The notes beneath the pieces were generated by a model, which was given only the letters and a program-made list of their open reading frames with translations, searched no databases and was not told where the DNA came from. Positions 32,110-40,209 of a stretch of DNA of 46,386 bases are shown piece by piece (within the stretch, counting starts at the first letter, position 1; each line of letters opens with the position of its first letter). Made by a program: the position numbers and the translations under genes. This DNA is from an uncultured SAR86 cluster bacterium. Lineage in GTDB: Bacteria > Pseudomonadota > Gammaproteobacteria > Magnimaribacterales > AG-339-G14. The stretch spans positions 1-46,386 of the forward strand of contig CACEOL010000008.1 of the NCBI GenBank assembly GCA_902561325.1, given 5' to 3'.

Positions 32110-33711
32110 ATGAGCGCAGTAATAGAAGGACATCACGACGATCATCATCATGGTCCGGCTAAGGGTATAACCCGTTGGCTGTACACCACTAACCATAAGG
32201 ACATTGGTTCACTGTACTTGTGGTTCAGTTTCATCATGCTTTTCATTGGCGGAGCAATGGCTATGGTTATTAGGGCTGAGCTTTTTGAGCCTGGAAGTCA
32301 GATTGTCTCCCCAGAATTTTATAATCAAATGGTCACCAATCATGGATTGATCATGGTATTCGGTGTAATCATGCCTGCTTTTGTTGGCTTGGCTAATTGG
32401 TTGATTCCAATGCAAATTGGAGCACCGGACATGGCCCTGCCAAGACTGAATAACTTAAGTTTTTGGATTTTACCTGCTGCTTTTGGGGTTTTACTTGCTA
32501 CTTTCTTTATGGAAGGCGGAGCACCAAACTTTGGTTGGACTTTCTATGCACCTTTATCAACAGAATATGCACCACCTACAGTTACTTATTTTATTTTTGC
32601 AGTGCACATTATGGGAGCTTCTTCCATCATGGGTTCAATCAATGTCATAACCACAATTTTGAACATGAGAGCACCAGGCATGACTCTTATGAAAATGCCT
32701 CTTTTTGTATGGTCTTGGCTAATTACTGCCTACTTATTAATAGCAGTGATGCCAGTTCTTGCTGGGGCGGTGACAATGATGTTAATGGATATCCATTTTG
32801 GCACTAGTTTCTTTAAAGCTGGCGGTGGAGGCGATCCAGTTTTATTTCAACACATATTCTGGTTCTTCGGTCACCCTGAGGTTTACATTATGATTTTGCC
32901 AGCCTTTGGAATTGTGTCCCATATTATTGAAACTTTTTCTAGAAAACCTATTTTTGGATACGACTCCATGGTCTATGCGATAGCTTCAATTGCGTTACTA
33001 TCTTTTGTAGTTTGGGCACACCACATGTTTACCGTCGGAATGCCAATAGCCGGAGAATTATTCTTTATGTATTCCACCATGCTAATTGCAATCCCAACTG
33101 GAGTTAAAGTTTTCAATTGGCTTTCTACCATGTTCAAAGGATCACTAACTTTTGAAACACCAATGCTTTTTGCGATCGCATTTGTAGCATTATTTACCAT
33201 TGGCGGCTTGTCAGGTTTGATGTTGGCAATTGCTCCAGCAGATTTTCAATATCACGATACTTATTTCGTTGTCGCTCACTTTCACTATGTATTGGTACCA
33301 GGAGCCTTGTTCTCAATTATTGCCGCAGTATATTACTGGCTACCAAAATGGACAGGTTACATGTATGACGAATTTATGGGCAAAACTCATTTCTGGCTAT
33401 CTTTCGTTTCGGTGAATCTAACTTTCTTCCCAATGCATTTTGTAGGCCTAGCTGGTATGCCAAGAAGAATTCCAGATTATGCTATGCAATTTGCTGACTA
33501 CAACATGATTGTCAGTGTTGGAGCGTTTTTGTTTGGATTGTCACAGCTGCTCTTCTTATACGTAGTTCTAAAAGCAATCTTTTATGGTAAAAAAGCTACT
33601 GGACAAGTTTGGGAAGGCGCACAAGGTCTTGAGTGGACTTTAGAATCTCCGCCCGCTTACCATACCTTTGAAACTCCCCCAAACTTAGAGACGGGAGAAG
33701 CTAAAAGTTAA
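32110..33711 (+). CDS. coxA: Cytochrome c oxidase subunit I
   Basis: 533 aa, twelve membrane helices. Ligands: H78 and H392 for heme a, H390 for heme a3, H255, H304 and H305 for CuB. GHPEVY gives E257 and the cross-linked Y259, and K333 marks the K channel, so it is a type A1 proton-pumping aa3 oxidase. The N-terminus is His-rich (HHDDHHHG). An AAAGGAG ribosome site precedes the ATG. It lies 16 bp after coxB and 1 bp before cox11. Confidence 0.98.
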   Translation: MSAVIEGHHDDHHHGPAKGITRWLYTTNHKDIGSLYLWFSFIMLFIGGAMAMVIRAELFEPGSQIVSPEFYNQMVTNHGLIMVFGVIMPAFVGLANWLIPMQIGAPDMALPRLNNLSFWILPAAFGVLLATFFMEGGAPNFGWTFYAPLSTEYAPPTVTYFIFAVHIMGASSIMGSINVITTILNMRAPGMTLMKMPLFVWSWLITAYLLIAVMPVLAGAVTMMLMDIHFGTSFFKAGGGGDPVLFQHIFWFFGHPEVYIMILPAFGIVSHIIETFSRKPIFGYDSMVYAIASIALLSFVVWAHHMFTVGMPIAGELFFMYSTMLIAIPTGVKVFNWLSTMFKGSLTFETPMLFAIAFVALFTIGGLSGLMLAIAPADFQYHDTYFVVAHFHYVLVPGALFSIIAAVYYWLPKWTGYMYDEFMGKTHFWLSFVSVNLTFFPMHFVGLAGMPRRIPDYAMQFADYNMIVSVGAFLFGLSQLLFLYVVLKAIFYGKKATGQVWEGAQGLEWTLESPPAYHTFETPPNLETGEAKS

Positions 33712-33712
33712 A

Positions 33713-34249
33713 ATGAGTAGTATTAGAAAAAGCGTTTCGAAACTTTTTTTAGCAACGGTCGGAATGTTTTTGTTTGGATTTGCCTTAGTTCCAATTTATG
33801 ACGTGTTCTGTGAAATCACAGGGCTAAATGGAAAAGTCACTGGACCTACTTTTTCTGAGTACGAGGACATTGGCAACCGTGAAATCAAAATCACTTTTAC
33901 CACTACAAACAACAATGGTATGCCGTGGTTTTTCGATTCAGACAGTTCTCAAATGAGGGTGAAGACAGGCGAGCAAAATTTAATGTCTTACGTTTTTACC
34001 AATACCACAGACAAGCCAATGATTGCTCAGGCAATTCCAAGCGTTTCTCCTGGTAAGGGGGCGCAATATTTTCACAAAACAGAATGTTTTTGTTTCGAGC
34101 AACAATACTTAGAGCCCGGCGAGAGCATATCAATTCCCTTGAAATTTGTCATCGATCCTGACTTACCCAAAGATATTTCTTCTTTGGCTTTGGGATATAC
34201 TTTGTTCGATATTACAAAAGATCAAATGAGTAAACAAGCTAGCAACTAA
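33713..34249 (+). CDS. ctaG: Cytochrome c oxidase assembly protein CtaG/Cox11
   Basis: 178 aa. One N-terminal membrane helix (~10-27) anchors a periplasmic domain with the copper-binding CFCF motif (C125, C127), preceded by FHKTE, and C33 near the membrane. In this family it delivers copper to CuB of subunit I. It is packed between coxA and coxC with gaps of one base each. Confidence 0.95.
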   Translation: MSSIRKSVSKLFLATVGMFLFGFALVPIYDVFCEITGLNGKVTGPTFSEYEDIGNREIKITFTTTNNNGMPWFFDSDSSQMRVKTGEQNLMSYVFTNTTDKPMIAQAIPSVSPGKGAQYFHKTECFCFEQQYLEPGESISIPLKFVIDPDLPKDISSLALGYTLFDITKDQMSKQASN

Positions 34250-34250
34250 T

Positions 34251-35153
34251 ATGAGTTCAGATTCTTCTTATTACGTACCCGAAAGTAGCAAGTTACCTAT
34301 TTTCATGGCTTTTGGCTTGCTTCTTTTTGTCTTAGGTGCGGGAAGTACAATTAACGATTTAGGGAAAGAAAGTTCAAATTCTTATCTCCTTTTAATAACA
34401 GCTTTTGCTGTAATTTGGGGAGTTATGTTTGTTTGGTTCAGTAAAGTAATCAATGAAAATAATAAGGGAATGTATAGCGATCAGCTCAACCAATCTTTTG
34501 TTTGGGGCATGGCATGGTTTATTTTTTCTGAAGTCATGTTTTTCTTTGCATTTTTCCTAGCTCTTGGATATGTCAGGATGTTTTCTGTTCCATGGCTTGG
34601 TGGGGAAGGCGAAAAGGCGATAACGAATATTTTATGGCCGGCTTTTGAAGCAACTTGGCCAGTGATGGTAACTCCAGATAATGAAAACTTTCCCGGAGCT
34701 GAACACAATATGAACATGCCCGGGATAACCAAGCTGCATACTTGGTTACCTTTTTGGAACACTCTATGCTTGGTAACTTCTAGCGGAACCATTGCCTTAG
34801 CTGAGGCAGCTCTTAAAAAAGGCAAACGAGCAGCCTTCAAAAGCTGGATGGTGGTAACCATTTCCCTTGGGTTTATTTTTGTCTTCTTACAGGGCTTGGA
34901 ATACTACGAAGCATACGCACACATGGGCTTAACGTTAGGCGCAGGCATTTATGGCACGACTTTCTTCTTGCTTACCGGGTTTCATGGTTTTCATGTTTGC
35001 TTAGGAGCAATCATTCTAACAATTATGACCATAAGAGGCTTTGGCGGGGCTTTTTCTGAACATGATCACTTCGGCTTAGCCGCCGGATCTTGGTACTGGC
35101 ACTTTGTTGATGTCGTTTGGATATTATTGGTACTAGTAGTTTATGTTTTTTAA
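34251..35153 (+). CDS. coxC: Cytochrome c oxidase subunit III
   Basis: 300 aa with seven predicted membrane helices. Family motifs include SEVMFFFAFFLA, TGFHGFHV and the C-terminal GSWYWHFVDVVWILL. It stabilises proton uptake in the oxidase complex. Its last four bases overlap the convergent DUF2909 gene. Confidence 0.96.
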   Translation: MSSDSSYYVPESSKLPIFMAFGLLLFVLGAGSTINDLGKESSNSYLLLITAFAVIWGVMFVWFSKVINENNKGMYSDQLNQSFVWGMAWFIFSEVMFFFAFFLALGYVRMFSVPWLGGEGEKAITNILWPAFEATWPVMVTPDNENFPGAEHNMNMPGITKLHTWLPFWNTLCLVTSSGTIALAEAALKKGKRAAFKSWMVVTISLGFIFVFLQGLEYYEAYAHMGLTLGAGIYGTTFFLLTGFHGFHVCLGAIILTIMTIRGFGGAFSEHDHFGLAAGSWYWHFVDVVWILLVLVVYVF

Positions 35154-35356
35154 CCCCAAGGGGAGTTAAGACCAAGTTGACCTGTGTATAGACCGTATCC
35201 AATAGTCAGTAAAAGCAGCATCGCTATAGTAACTCTTACTCTCAAAGTATAAATTGCCCTAGAAGTATTTCCTTTGTCTTTCAAAAGAAAAAATGCACTA
35301 GAAAAAAGACTGACCAGCATGGCAAGGGCAAGGACTACTATTATAAATTTAAGCAT
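35150..35356 (-). CDS. DUF2909-family twin-transmembrane protein
   Basis: 68 aa with two membrane helices (~3-25 and ~40-60) and the conserved ends LKFIIVVLALAMLVSLFS and GLYTGQLG. I recognise it as the DUF2909 family, which in Pseudomonas sits in the same antisense position between coxC and the SURF1 gene. Role unknown; the context suggests oxidase assembly or function. It overlaps coxC by four bases at the 3' end and starts five bases from the divergent SURF1 ATG. Confidence 0.85.
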   Translation of the reverse strand: MLKFIIVVLALAMLVSLFSSAFFLLKDKGNTSRAIYTLRVRVTIAMLLLLTIGYGLYTGQLGLNSPWG

Positions 35357-35361
35357 TGGTT

Positions 35362-36048
35362 ATGAAAGCTTCTGAATATCTGATTTTATTGATTTTCGTT
35401 ATTGTCTTTTTAGGATCATTATCTCTTGGTATTTGGCAAATAGACAGAGGCTATGACAAAAAGGCATTAGAAAATACTTTTTCTCAAAGGCAGTCTCTGC
35501 CAGTTGAAACAAATCCAGGCGAGCTTAATAAAAATTTATATTATAGGAATATACAAATTTCTGGGATTTTCGGTAAAAAAAATTTTTTTGTGGATAATAA
35601 AACATTTAATGGCAAAGCTGGATATGTGGTTTTTTCTCCATTTATTTTAGCTGATAGTAAAAAAATACTCGTTTCTAGAGGCTGGATAGAATCTGATCAA
35701 AGAGATTCTTTACCAGAACTTTCTTTGCCTCAAACAAAATTAAAATTAGATGGAATGATAAGACCTTTTTCAAAAGACTTTGTATTAGAAGATCAGGCTA
35801 AACAAATAGCAGACAATTTTATTATTCAAGGATTAAATAAAGAATTGATGGAAGATTTAAGCGGATATGACCTTCTGCCATATGTTTTCGAGTTATCTGG
35901 CTTGTCGAATTTAAGTTTGGAGCCGATTTGGCAACCAACCTCATTAAAATCAACTAGGCACTTTGGCTATGCTATCCAGTGGTTTGCCTTAGCTTTGGTT
36001 GTCTTATTTGGCGGCTATTATTTATTCAAAAAAAAGCAATCAACATGA
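35362..36048 (+). CDS. SURF1 family cytochrome oxidase biogenesis protein
   Basis: 228 aa from ATG 35362; a TTG at 35356 is also open but overlaps the divergent gene. It has an N-terminal membrane helix with LGIWQIDRGYDKKAL (family motif), a periplasmic domain containing YYRNIQISGIF, FSPF and VSRGWI, and a C-terminal helix with TRHFGYAIQWFALA. SURF1 proteins help load heme a into subunit I. The stop overlaps the next ATG (ATGA). Confidence 0.92.
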   Translation: MKASEYLILLIFVIVFLGSLSLGIWQIDRGYDKKALENTFSQRQSLPVETNPGELNKNLYYRNIQISGIFGKKNFFVDNKTFNGKAGYVVFSPFILADSKKILVSRGWIESDQRDSLPELSLPQTKLKLDGMIRPFSKDFVLEDQAKQIADNFIIQGLNKELMEDLSGYDLLPYVFELSGLSNLSLEPIWQPTSLKSTRHFGYAIQWFALALVVLFGGYYLFKKKQST

Positions 36049-36626
36049 AAAACAAGGGCTTTCTTATAGCAATGATAATCTTCGGGACACCATTTTTGGT
36101 TATTTCTCTGTCTACTTTTTGGTACTACGCAGGCCTTGGGCCTAAAGCAACTGTTAATTATGGAACCATGATAAATCCTCCAGTTGATCTTGGTAGCTTA
36201 GAACTTGAACTTGACTATCAACCTTTAAATATAGAATCGATGGAAAGAAAGTGGATGATCATCCATTTCATAGAAGATCGATGTAACGAAGCTTGTTTAG
36301 AAGCTATTTATTTTTCCAGACAAATAAATACTGCAATCGGAAGAGAAAAAGATAGGGTGAAGCGTTTTTATGTTGCTTCATCACAAACAAACGAAAAGAT
36401 AAAAAAACTTTTTCAAAATGAAACTAATTTAACTCCTATTTCTGCAAAGAATTTAGAACTATTGAGACAAAAAATGGTTGAAGCTGGTATAAACCCATTC
36501 CTTCAACCTGGCTTTTTCTTGGCAGATCCTCTAGGAAATATCATTTTGTCTTACCAAGGAGATATTGATCCAAAAAAAATCTTATCGGATATTAAAAAAT
36601 TATTGAGAGCATCAAAAATTGGTTAA
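36045..36626 (+). CDS. Membrane-anchored Sco-like thioredoxin-fold protein in cox cluster
   Basis: 193 aa from the ATG overlapping the SURF1 stop. An N-terminal helix (~7-28) is followed by a soluble domain whose IHFIEDRCNEAC segment carries a CxxxC pair (C80, C84) at the place of the Sco copper motif. A C-terminal FFLADPLGNIIL stretch resembles the thioredoxin-fold end. The distal Sco histidine is not evident. The same slot in Pseudomonas holds a protein of unknown function. Copper handling or thiol reduction of CuA is inferred, not shown. Confidence 0.75.
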   Translation: MKNKGFLIAMIIFGTPFLVISLSTFWYYAGLGPKATVNYGTMINPPVDLGSLELELDYQPLNIESMERKWMIIHFIEDRCNEACLEAIYFSRQINTAIGREKDRVKRFYVASSQTNEKIKKLFQNETNLTPISAKNLELLRQKMVEAGINPFLQPGFFLADPLGNIILSYQGDIDPKKILSDIKKLLRASKIG

Positions 36627-37614
36627 TTTAAAACGAATTCAATTAGTTGTTTTAGTTGGAATTTTTCTGGCCTTCACTGTAGTGGGGCTAGGAGCTTGGA
36701 CAAGATTAGTAGACGCAGGCTTGGGTTGCCCTGACTGGCCGGGCTGTTACGGCTTTGCAATTTGGCCCATGTCAGAAACGGAAATTTCTCTAGCCAACGA
36801 ACTCTTTCCAGAAAGAAAATTTGAAATTGAAAAGGCAGTCCCTGAAGTAGTTCATAGATATTTTGCTGGATCATTAGGACTTTTGATTATTGGACTTTTT
36901 CTTTACGCGGTTTTTTCTAAACCTAGAAATTCTTTCATTGTAAAAATAACCTCAACCATGACCGCACTTGTTTTATTTCAATCCTTACTTGGATATTTCA
37001 CAGTAAGCTTAAAATTATGGCCTCAAGTTGTTACTGCGCATTTGCTAGGAGGCTTTGCTACAACTACTTTGCTCTTTTTGACCTATTTAAAATTAAAAGA
37101 AATAAATTTTGGCAATATAAATTATTTTTCTGTATCCAAGAATACCCTTCAGATTTTAAATATAGCCTTTCCAATTTTGATTGTTCAGATAATCTTAGGA
37201 GTTTGGCTTAGTTCAAACTATGCAGCTTTAGCTTGTTCAGATTTTCCTTTATGCAAAGGGCAAATTTTACCTGATGCAGATTATGTAAAAGGTTTAAATT
37301 TTGCTCAACGAATAGGGCCTGATTATTTAGGAGGACAGTTGGATCACCAATCAAGAGTAGCCATTCATTTAGTGCATAGATTTGGCGCTTTAATCGTGAC
37401 TTTCTATCTCTTATTTCTGGCATATTTATTCGCGAGAGAAAAAAATTATTTTGTTTCTGGTCTTATAGGCGGCCTACTTTTTCTTCAACTTGCCTTAGGC
37501 ATCTCAAACATTATTTATAGACTTCCGCTTTATGTTGCGATTGCACATAATCTTGGAGCTCTTTTCCTATTGTTGGGATTGTCGTATGCTAGGTTAAGGT
37601 CTCGTGAATACTGA
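36619..37614 (+). CDS. ctaA: Heme A synthase (COX15/CtaA family)
   Basis: 331 aa with eight membrane helices in two repeats. The first loop has LGCPDWPGCYG (C37, C43) and the second CSDFPLCKG. Histidines expected to ligate hemes lie in VHRYFAG, TAHLLGG, HLVHRFGAL and AIAHNLGAL. It converts heme O to heme A. The start is a TTG overlapping the previous stop by 8 bases; no ATG is available. Confidence 0.94.
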   Translation: MVNLKRIQLVVLVGIFLAFTVVGLGAWTRLVDAGLGCPDWPGCYGFAIWPMSETEISLANELFPERKFEIEKAVPEVVHRYFAGSLGLLIIGLFLYAVFSKPRNSFIVKITSTMTALVLFQSLLGYFTVSLKLWPQVVTAHLLGGFATTTLLFLTYLKLKEINFGNINYFSVSKNTLQILNIAFPILIVQIILGVWLSSNYAALACSDFPLCKGQILPDADYVKGLNFAQRIGPDYLGGQLDHQSRVAIHLVHRFGALIVTFYLLFLAYLFAREKNYFVSGLIGGLLFLQLALGISNIIYRLPLYVAIAHNLGALFLLLGLSYARLRSREY

Positions 37615-38503
37615 AGCAATTTCTCAATCTCAAAAGTTTCCAATATCTGGATACATTAAACTTACAAAACCATCCATAATTTATTTATTGGTTTTAACTG
37701 CAGCAACTGCAATGTTTATAGCAGATGGGTTTGCAGGAGATTTAACCAAAGTCATCTTCGGTCTTTTAGGCATAGCATTGATTGCTTCATCAAGTGCAGT
37801 CATCAACCAAATTCTTGACGTCGAAATTGATAGTAAAATGGCAAGAACCAAAAACAGACCTTTAGTAAAAGGAGAAATTTCAGCCACCAGCGCAAAAGTA
37901 TTTTCTGTCATATTGTTAGCTTCTGGAACGATACTCTTATTAATTTTTAATAATATTTTGACTGTTTCTCTTACTTTGCTAACTTGGGCTTTCTATTCTT
38001 TCTTTTACACAAAAATTCTTAAGTTTGCTGGTACGCAAAATATAGTTATTGGAGGTATTGCAGGCGCTATGCCTCCGCTTCTTGGGTGGACGGCTATTAC
38101 CAATTCTGTAGATGCCCTCCCTTTATTAATGGTCTTAATTATTTTTATTTGGACGCCACCTCACTTTTGGGCTTTATCTATTAATAGAAAAGAAGACTAC
38201 ATTGCGGCAAAGATTCCGATGATGCCAGTTATTAAAGGAACTGAGTACACAAAATTACAAATTGCACTTTACTCGGTTCTATTAGCAGTGATTTCAATAT
38301 TTCCTTTCGCAACTGGTTATCTAGGTGGATTTTATTTTATAAGTGCAATAGTCTTAAATGCGGCCTTCATTGGTCTCACAGTCGCTCTGATTTTTGATAA
38401 AAGTAACAGATTAGCTTTGCCTCTATTTCTTTACTCTATTGTTTTTTTAACAATATTGTTTATTTGTATGGCCCTTGATAAATTAATTCCAATTCAATTA
38501 TGA
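37604..38503 (+). CDS. ctaB: Protoheme IX farnesyltransferase (heme O synthase)
   Basis: 299 aa UbiA-type membrane prenyltransferase. The first Asp motif is NQILDVEID followed by ARTKNRPLVKG, and the second region is WTPPHFWALSINRKEDY. It farnesylates heme b to heme O, feeding CtaA. It starts at GTG, overlapping ctaA by 11 bases, and its stop overlaps sco1 by four. Confidence 0.95.
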   Translation: MNTEAISQSQKFPISGYIKLTKPSIIYLLVLTAATAMFIADGFAGDLTKVIFGLLGIALIASSSAVINQILDVEIDSKMARTKNRPLVKGEISATSAKVFSVILLASGTILLLIFNNILTVSLTLLTWAFYSFFYTKILKFAGTQNIVIGGIAGAMPPLLGWTAITNSVDALPLLMVLIIFIWTPPHFWALSINRKEDYIAAKIPMMPVIKGTEYTKLQIALYSVLLAVISIFPFATGYLGGFYFISAIVLNAAFIGLTVALIFDKSNRLALPLFLYSIVFLTILFICMALDKLIPIQL

Positions 38504-39138
38504 GTAACAATAAATCCATTAGAATAACGGTAGCATCATGCCTTCTTATCGTATCGATGGTTGCAGGTCTTTTCGTATATTCGACAATTTCACCCAAAGA
38601 ACTGACTGTAGACGAGTACAAACAAATTGGTTTTTACAAACTAGTCAGAACAAGGCAGCTAAATAATTTTGAGCTTATCGAAGGTGGCGAAAAATTTTCA
38701 AATAAAAATCTTCAAGGGTCCTGGGATGTTCTATTTTTAGGTTTTGCTTCATGCCCTGACATGTGCCCTATGACTATGAAAAAAATGGCAATGGCAAAAA
38801 GAAACTTATCTTCAGAGGCATCTTCAAAAGTAAATTTCAGAATGATTTCTGTTGACCCCGATCGCGATACGCCAGAAAAGATGCAGCAATATGTAGAAGC
38901 TTTCAATCCTAGCTTCACAGGAATAACCGGAAATATAGAAGTTATTTATAAATTGGCTACAGATTTGACTTTACCTTTTGTTCCAGTGATAGCCTCAGAT
39001 AATATTAACTATGATATGGATCACAGCATGAATCTTGCTGTTATTGATCCTAACGGTAATTATTTTGGCTTCTTTAAGTCGCCTCATACCCCAGAAAAAA
39101 TGGCTCAAGTTTTAGAAAGTATCGTATCTTTTAACTAG
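38500..39138 (+). CDS. SCO1/SenC family copper chaperone
   Basis: 212 aa. An N-terminal membrane helix (~9-29) tethers a thioredoxin-fold domain with the canonical copper site ASCPDMCP (C85, C89) and H175 in YDMDHSMN. It inserts or reduces copper at CuA of subunit II. It is the last gene of the cox cluster; no clear terminator follows before the next gene group. Confidence 0.94.
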   Translation: MSNNKSIRITVASCLLIVSMVAGLFVYSTISPKELTVDEYKQIGFYKLVRTRQLNNFELIEGGEKFSNKNLQGSWDVLFLGFASCPDMCPMTMKKMAMAKRNLSSEASSKVNFRMISVDPDRDTPEKMQQYVEAFNPSFTGITGNIEVIYKLATDLTLPFVPVIASDNINYDMDHSMNLAVIDPNGNYFGFFKSPHTPEKMAQVLESIVSFN

Positions 39139-39175
39139 ATCTAAAAAACAATTCCATAATCCTTTTTTTTTAAGT

Positions 39176-39201
39176 TATAGTATCGAACGAGAATCATTCT
39201 C
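39176..39201 (+). promoter_or_regulatory. Putative promoter -10 and Fur-like operator upstream of paralog array
   Basis: TATAGT at 39176-39181 could be a -10. It is followed by the perfect 13-bp palindrome GAGAATCATTCTC at 39189-39201, which matches the core of the Fur box (GATAATCATTATC) at 11 of 13 positions. In this position a bound repressor would cover the start of transcription. The -35 is weak. Iron control is a hypothesis. Confidence 0.45.
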
Positions 39202-39231
39202 ATGTTTTATTAACTTTTTTGGGAGAAAAAA

Positions 39232-39651
39232 ATGGAACAAGTATCATTAATAAATCAGAGTTTTATTGCGATTTTGCAATTAAATGGGCTGTATTTAATT
39301 GGTAATATCATTCTTTTGTGGATGATGTTTAGAGGCGTTACAAATGCAAACCTCCATGGAGCAAATACTTTTGGCAAAGCGCTTCATTCTGTCATTTCAC
39401 TTTGTGTAGTAGCTTTTATTTCTGGAACTTTTGCGTTTGCAGGTGCAACCGTTAACAACTGGGCTCTTGCTCTTTCAGAGAGTGGAGAAGAACTAAATGG
39501 AAGTTTACAAGCATTCGTAGATGGAATGGGGGCTACTGAGTACACAACAGCTGGCTTATTGCCATCTGATCCTCTCGGCATAGTATTTGTTTTAGCAATA
39601 CTAGTGGGCCTTATTGGAGGAATGTGGACGGCACCAGGTCCTAAGGAATAA
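39232..39651 (+). CDS. Unrecognised small membrane protein, tandem paralog 1
   Basis: 139 aa; I do not recognise the family. Three hydrophobic segments are visible: ~10-34 ending in LLWMMFRGVT, ~50-75 and ~113-133. Motifs shared with paralog 3 are WMMFR, NNWA, FVD.MGAT.Y, GL.PSDP..IVF and a WTAP.PKE C-terminus. There is no signal peptide, Cys pair, His cluster or catalytic motif. It has a GGGAG ribosome site, and a Fur-like palindrome lies 30 bp upstream. It lies 93 bp after sco1, followed by a strong hairpin. Function unknown. Confidence 0.85.
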   Translation: MEQVSLINQSFIAILQLNGLYLIGNIILLWMMFRGVTNANLHGANTFGKALHSVISLCVVAFISGTFAFAGATVNNWALALSESGEELNGSLQAFVDGMGATEYTTAGLLPSDPLGIVFVLAILVGLIGGMWTAPGPKE

Positions 39652-39660
39652 AAAAATATC

Positions 39661-39686
39661 AAGGGAGGCTAGAGCCTCCCTTTTTT
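39661..39686 (+). terminator. Hairpin terminator after paralog 1
   Basis: A 7-bp GC-rich stem GGGAGGC/GCCTCCC (39663-39680, loop TAGA), extendable by two A-T pairs, is followed by six T residues. Classical rho-independent form. As paralog 2 has no room for its own promoter, it may be partial or act as an mRNA-stabilising hairpin. Confidence 0.8.
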
Positions 39687-39716
39687 CATTTCATTAAATT
39701 TTATAAGGAGGAAAAA

Positions 39717-40133
39717 ATGGAAGAAAGACAAATCTGGGAACTTCTATCAAGCAATATGATAGGACTTTCAATATTTTTAGCTGGAAACGCTTTTCTAATA
39801 TGGGTTGCATTTAGAGTTTCTAAATCTGTAAATGAAACCGGTGGGAACATTGTATTCAAATTAGTTGGAACAGTTTTTGGTTTAGGCGTTGTTTATAATG
39901 GTCTTGTTTTGGGAGGCTTCATGAGCAATGCATTTCAAAGCACAGCATATTCTTTAGGACAACTTAAAGAAAGCGGCGGGGAATTATCTGCTTTAGCAGA
40001 GGGCTTTATTGCTTCTAACGGAGCTGACTTACCAGAATTCAGCATAATGCCAGGCGTCATTGGTGGAATTTGGTGGTTATCAGTTTTGGCAATTATTTTA
40101 TTGCCAATTTGGGGACCTAAAGCTTCTGACTAA
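39717..40133 (+). CDS. Unrecognised small membrane protein, tandem paralog 2 (divergent)
   Basis: 138 aa with the same layout as its neighbours: a hydrophobic segment ~14-33 ending FLIWVAFRVSK, a second at ~48-72, and a third at ~112-133 ending LPIWGPKASD. It keeps only traces of the shared motifs (AYSLGQL, a GxWW stretch and a final PK), so it is the most diverged copy. It has an AAGGAGG ribosome site, the strongest in the window. Function unknown. Confidence 0.83.
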   Translation: MEERQIWELLSSNMIGLSIFLAGNAFLIWVAFRVSKSVNETGGNIVFKLVGTVFGLGVVYNGLVLGGFMSNAFQSTAYSLGQLKESGGELSALAEGFIASNGADLPEFSIMPGVIGGIWWLSVLAIILLPIWGPKASD

Positions 40134-40157
40134 GAGATTTATTGATAGGCCTTATTT

Positions 40158-40190
40158 AGAGAGGAGGCTAAGCCTCCTCTCTTTCAATTT
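40158..40190 (+). terminator. Hairpin after paralog 2
   Basis: An 11-bp stem AGAGAGGAGGC/GCCTCCTCTCT with a 3-nt loop TAA (40158-40182), followed by a short interrupted T-run. The core GGAGGCTA...AGCCTCC is shared with the hairpin after paralog 1, so the hairpin seems to have been duplicated with the gene. Confidence 0.7.
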
Positions 40191-40209
40191 ATAAACTAGG
40201 AGAAAAAAA

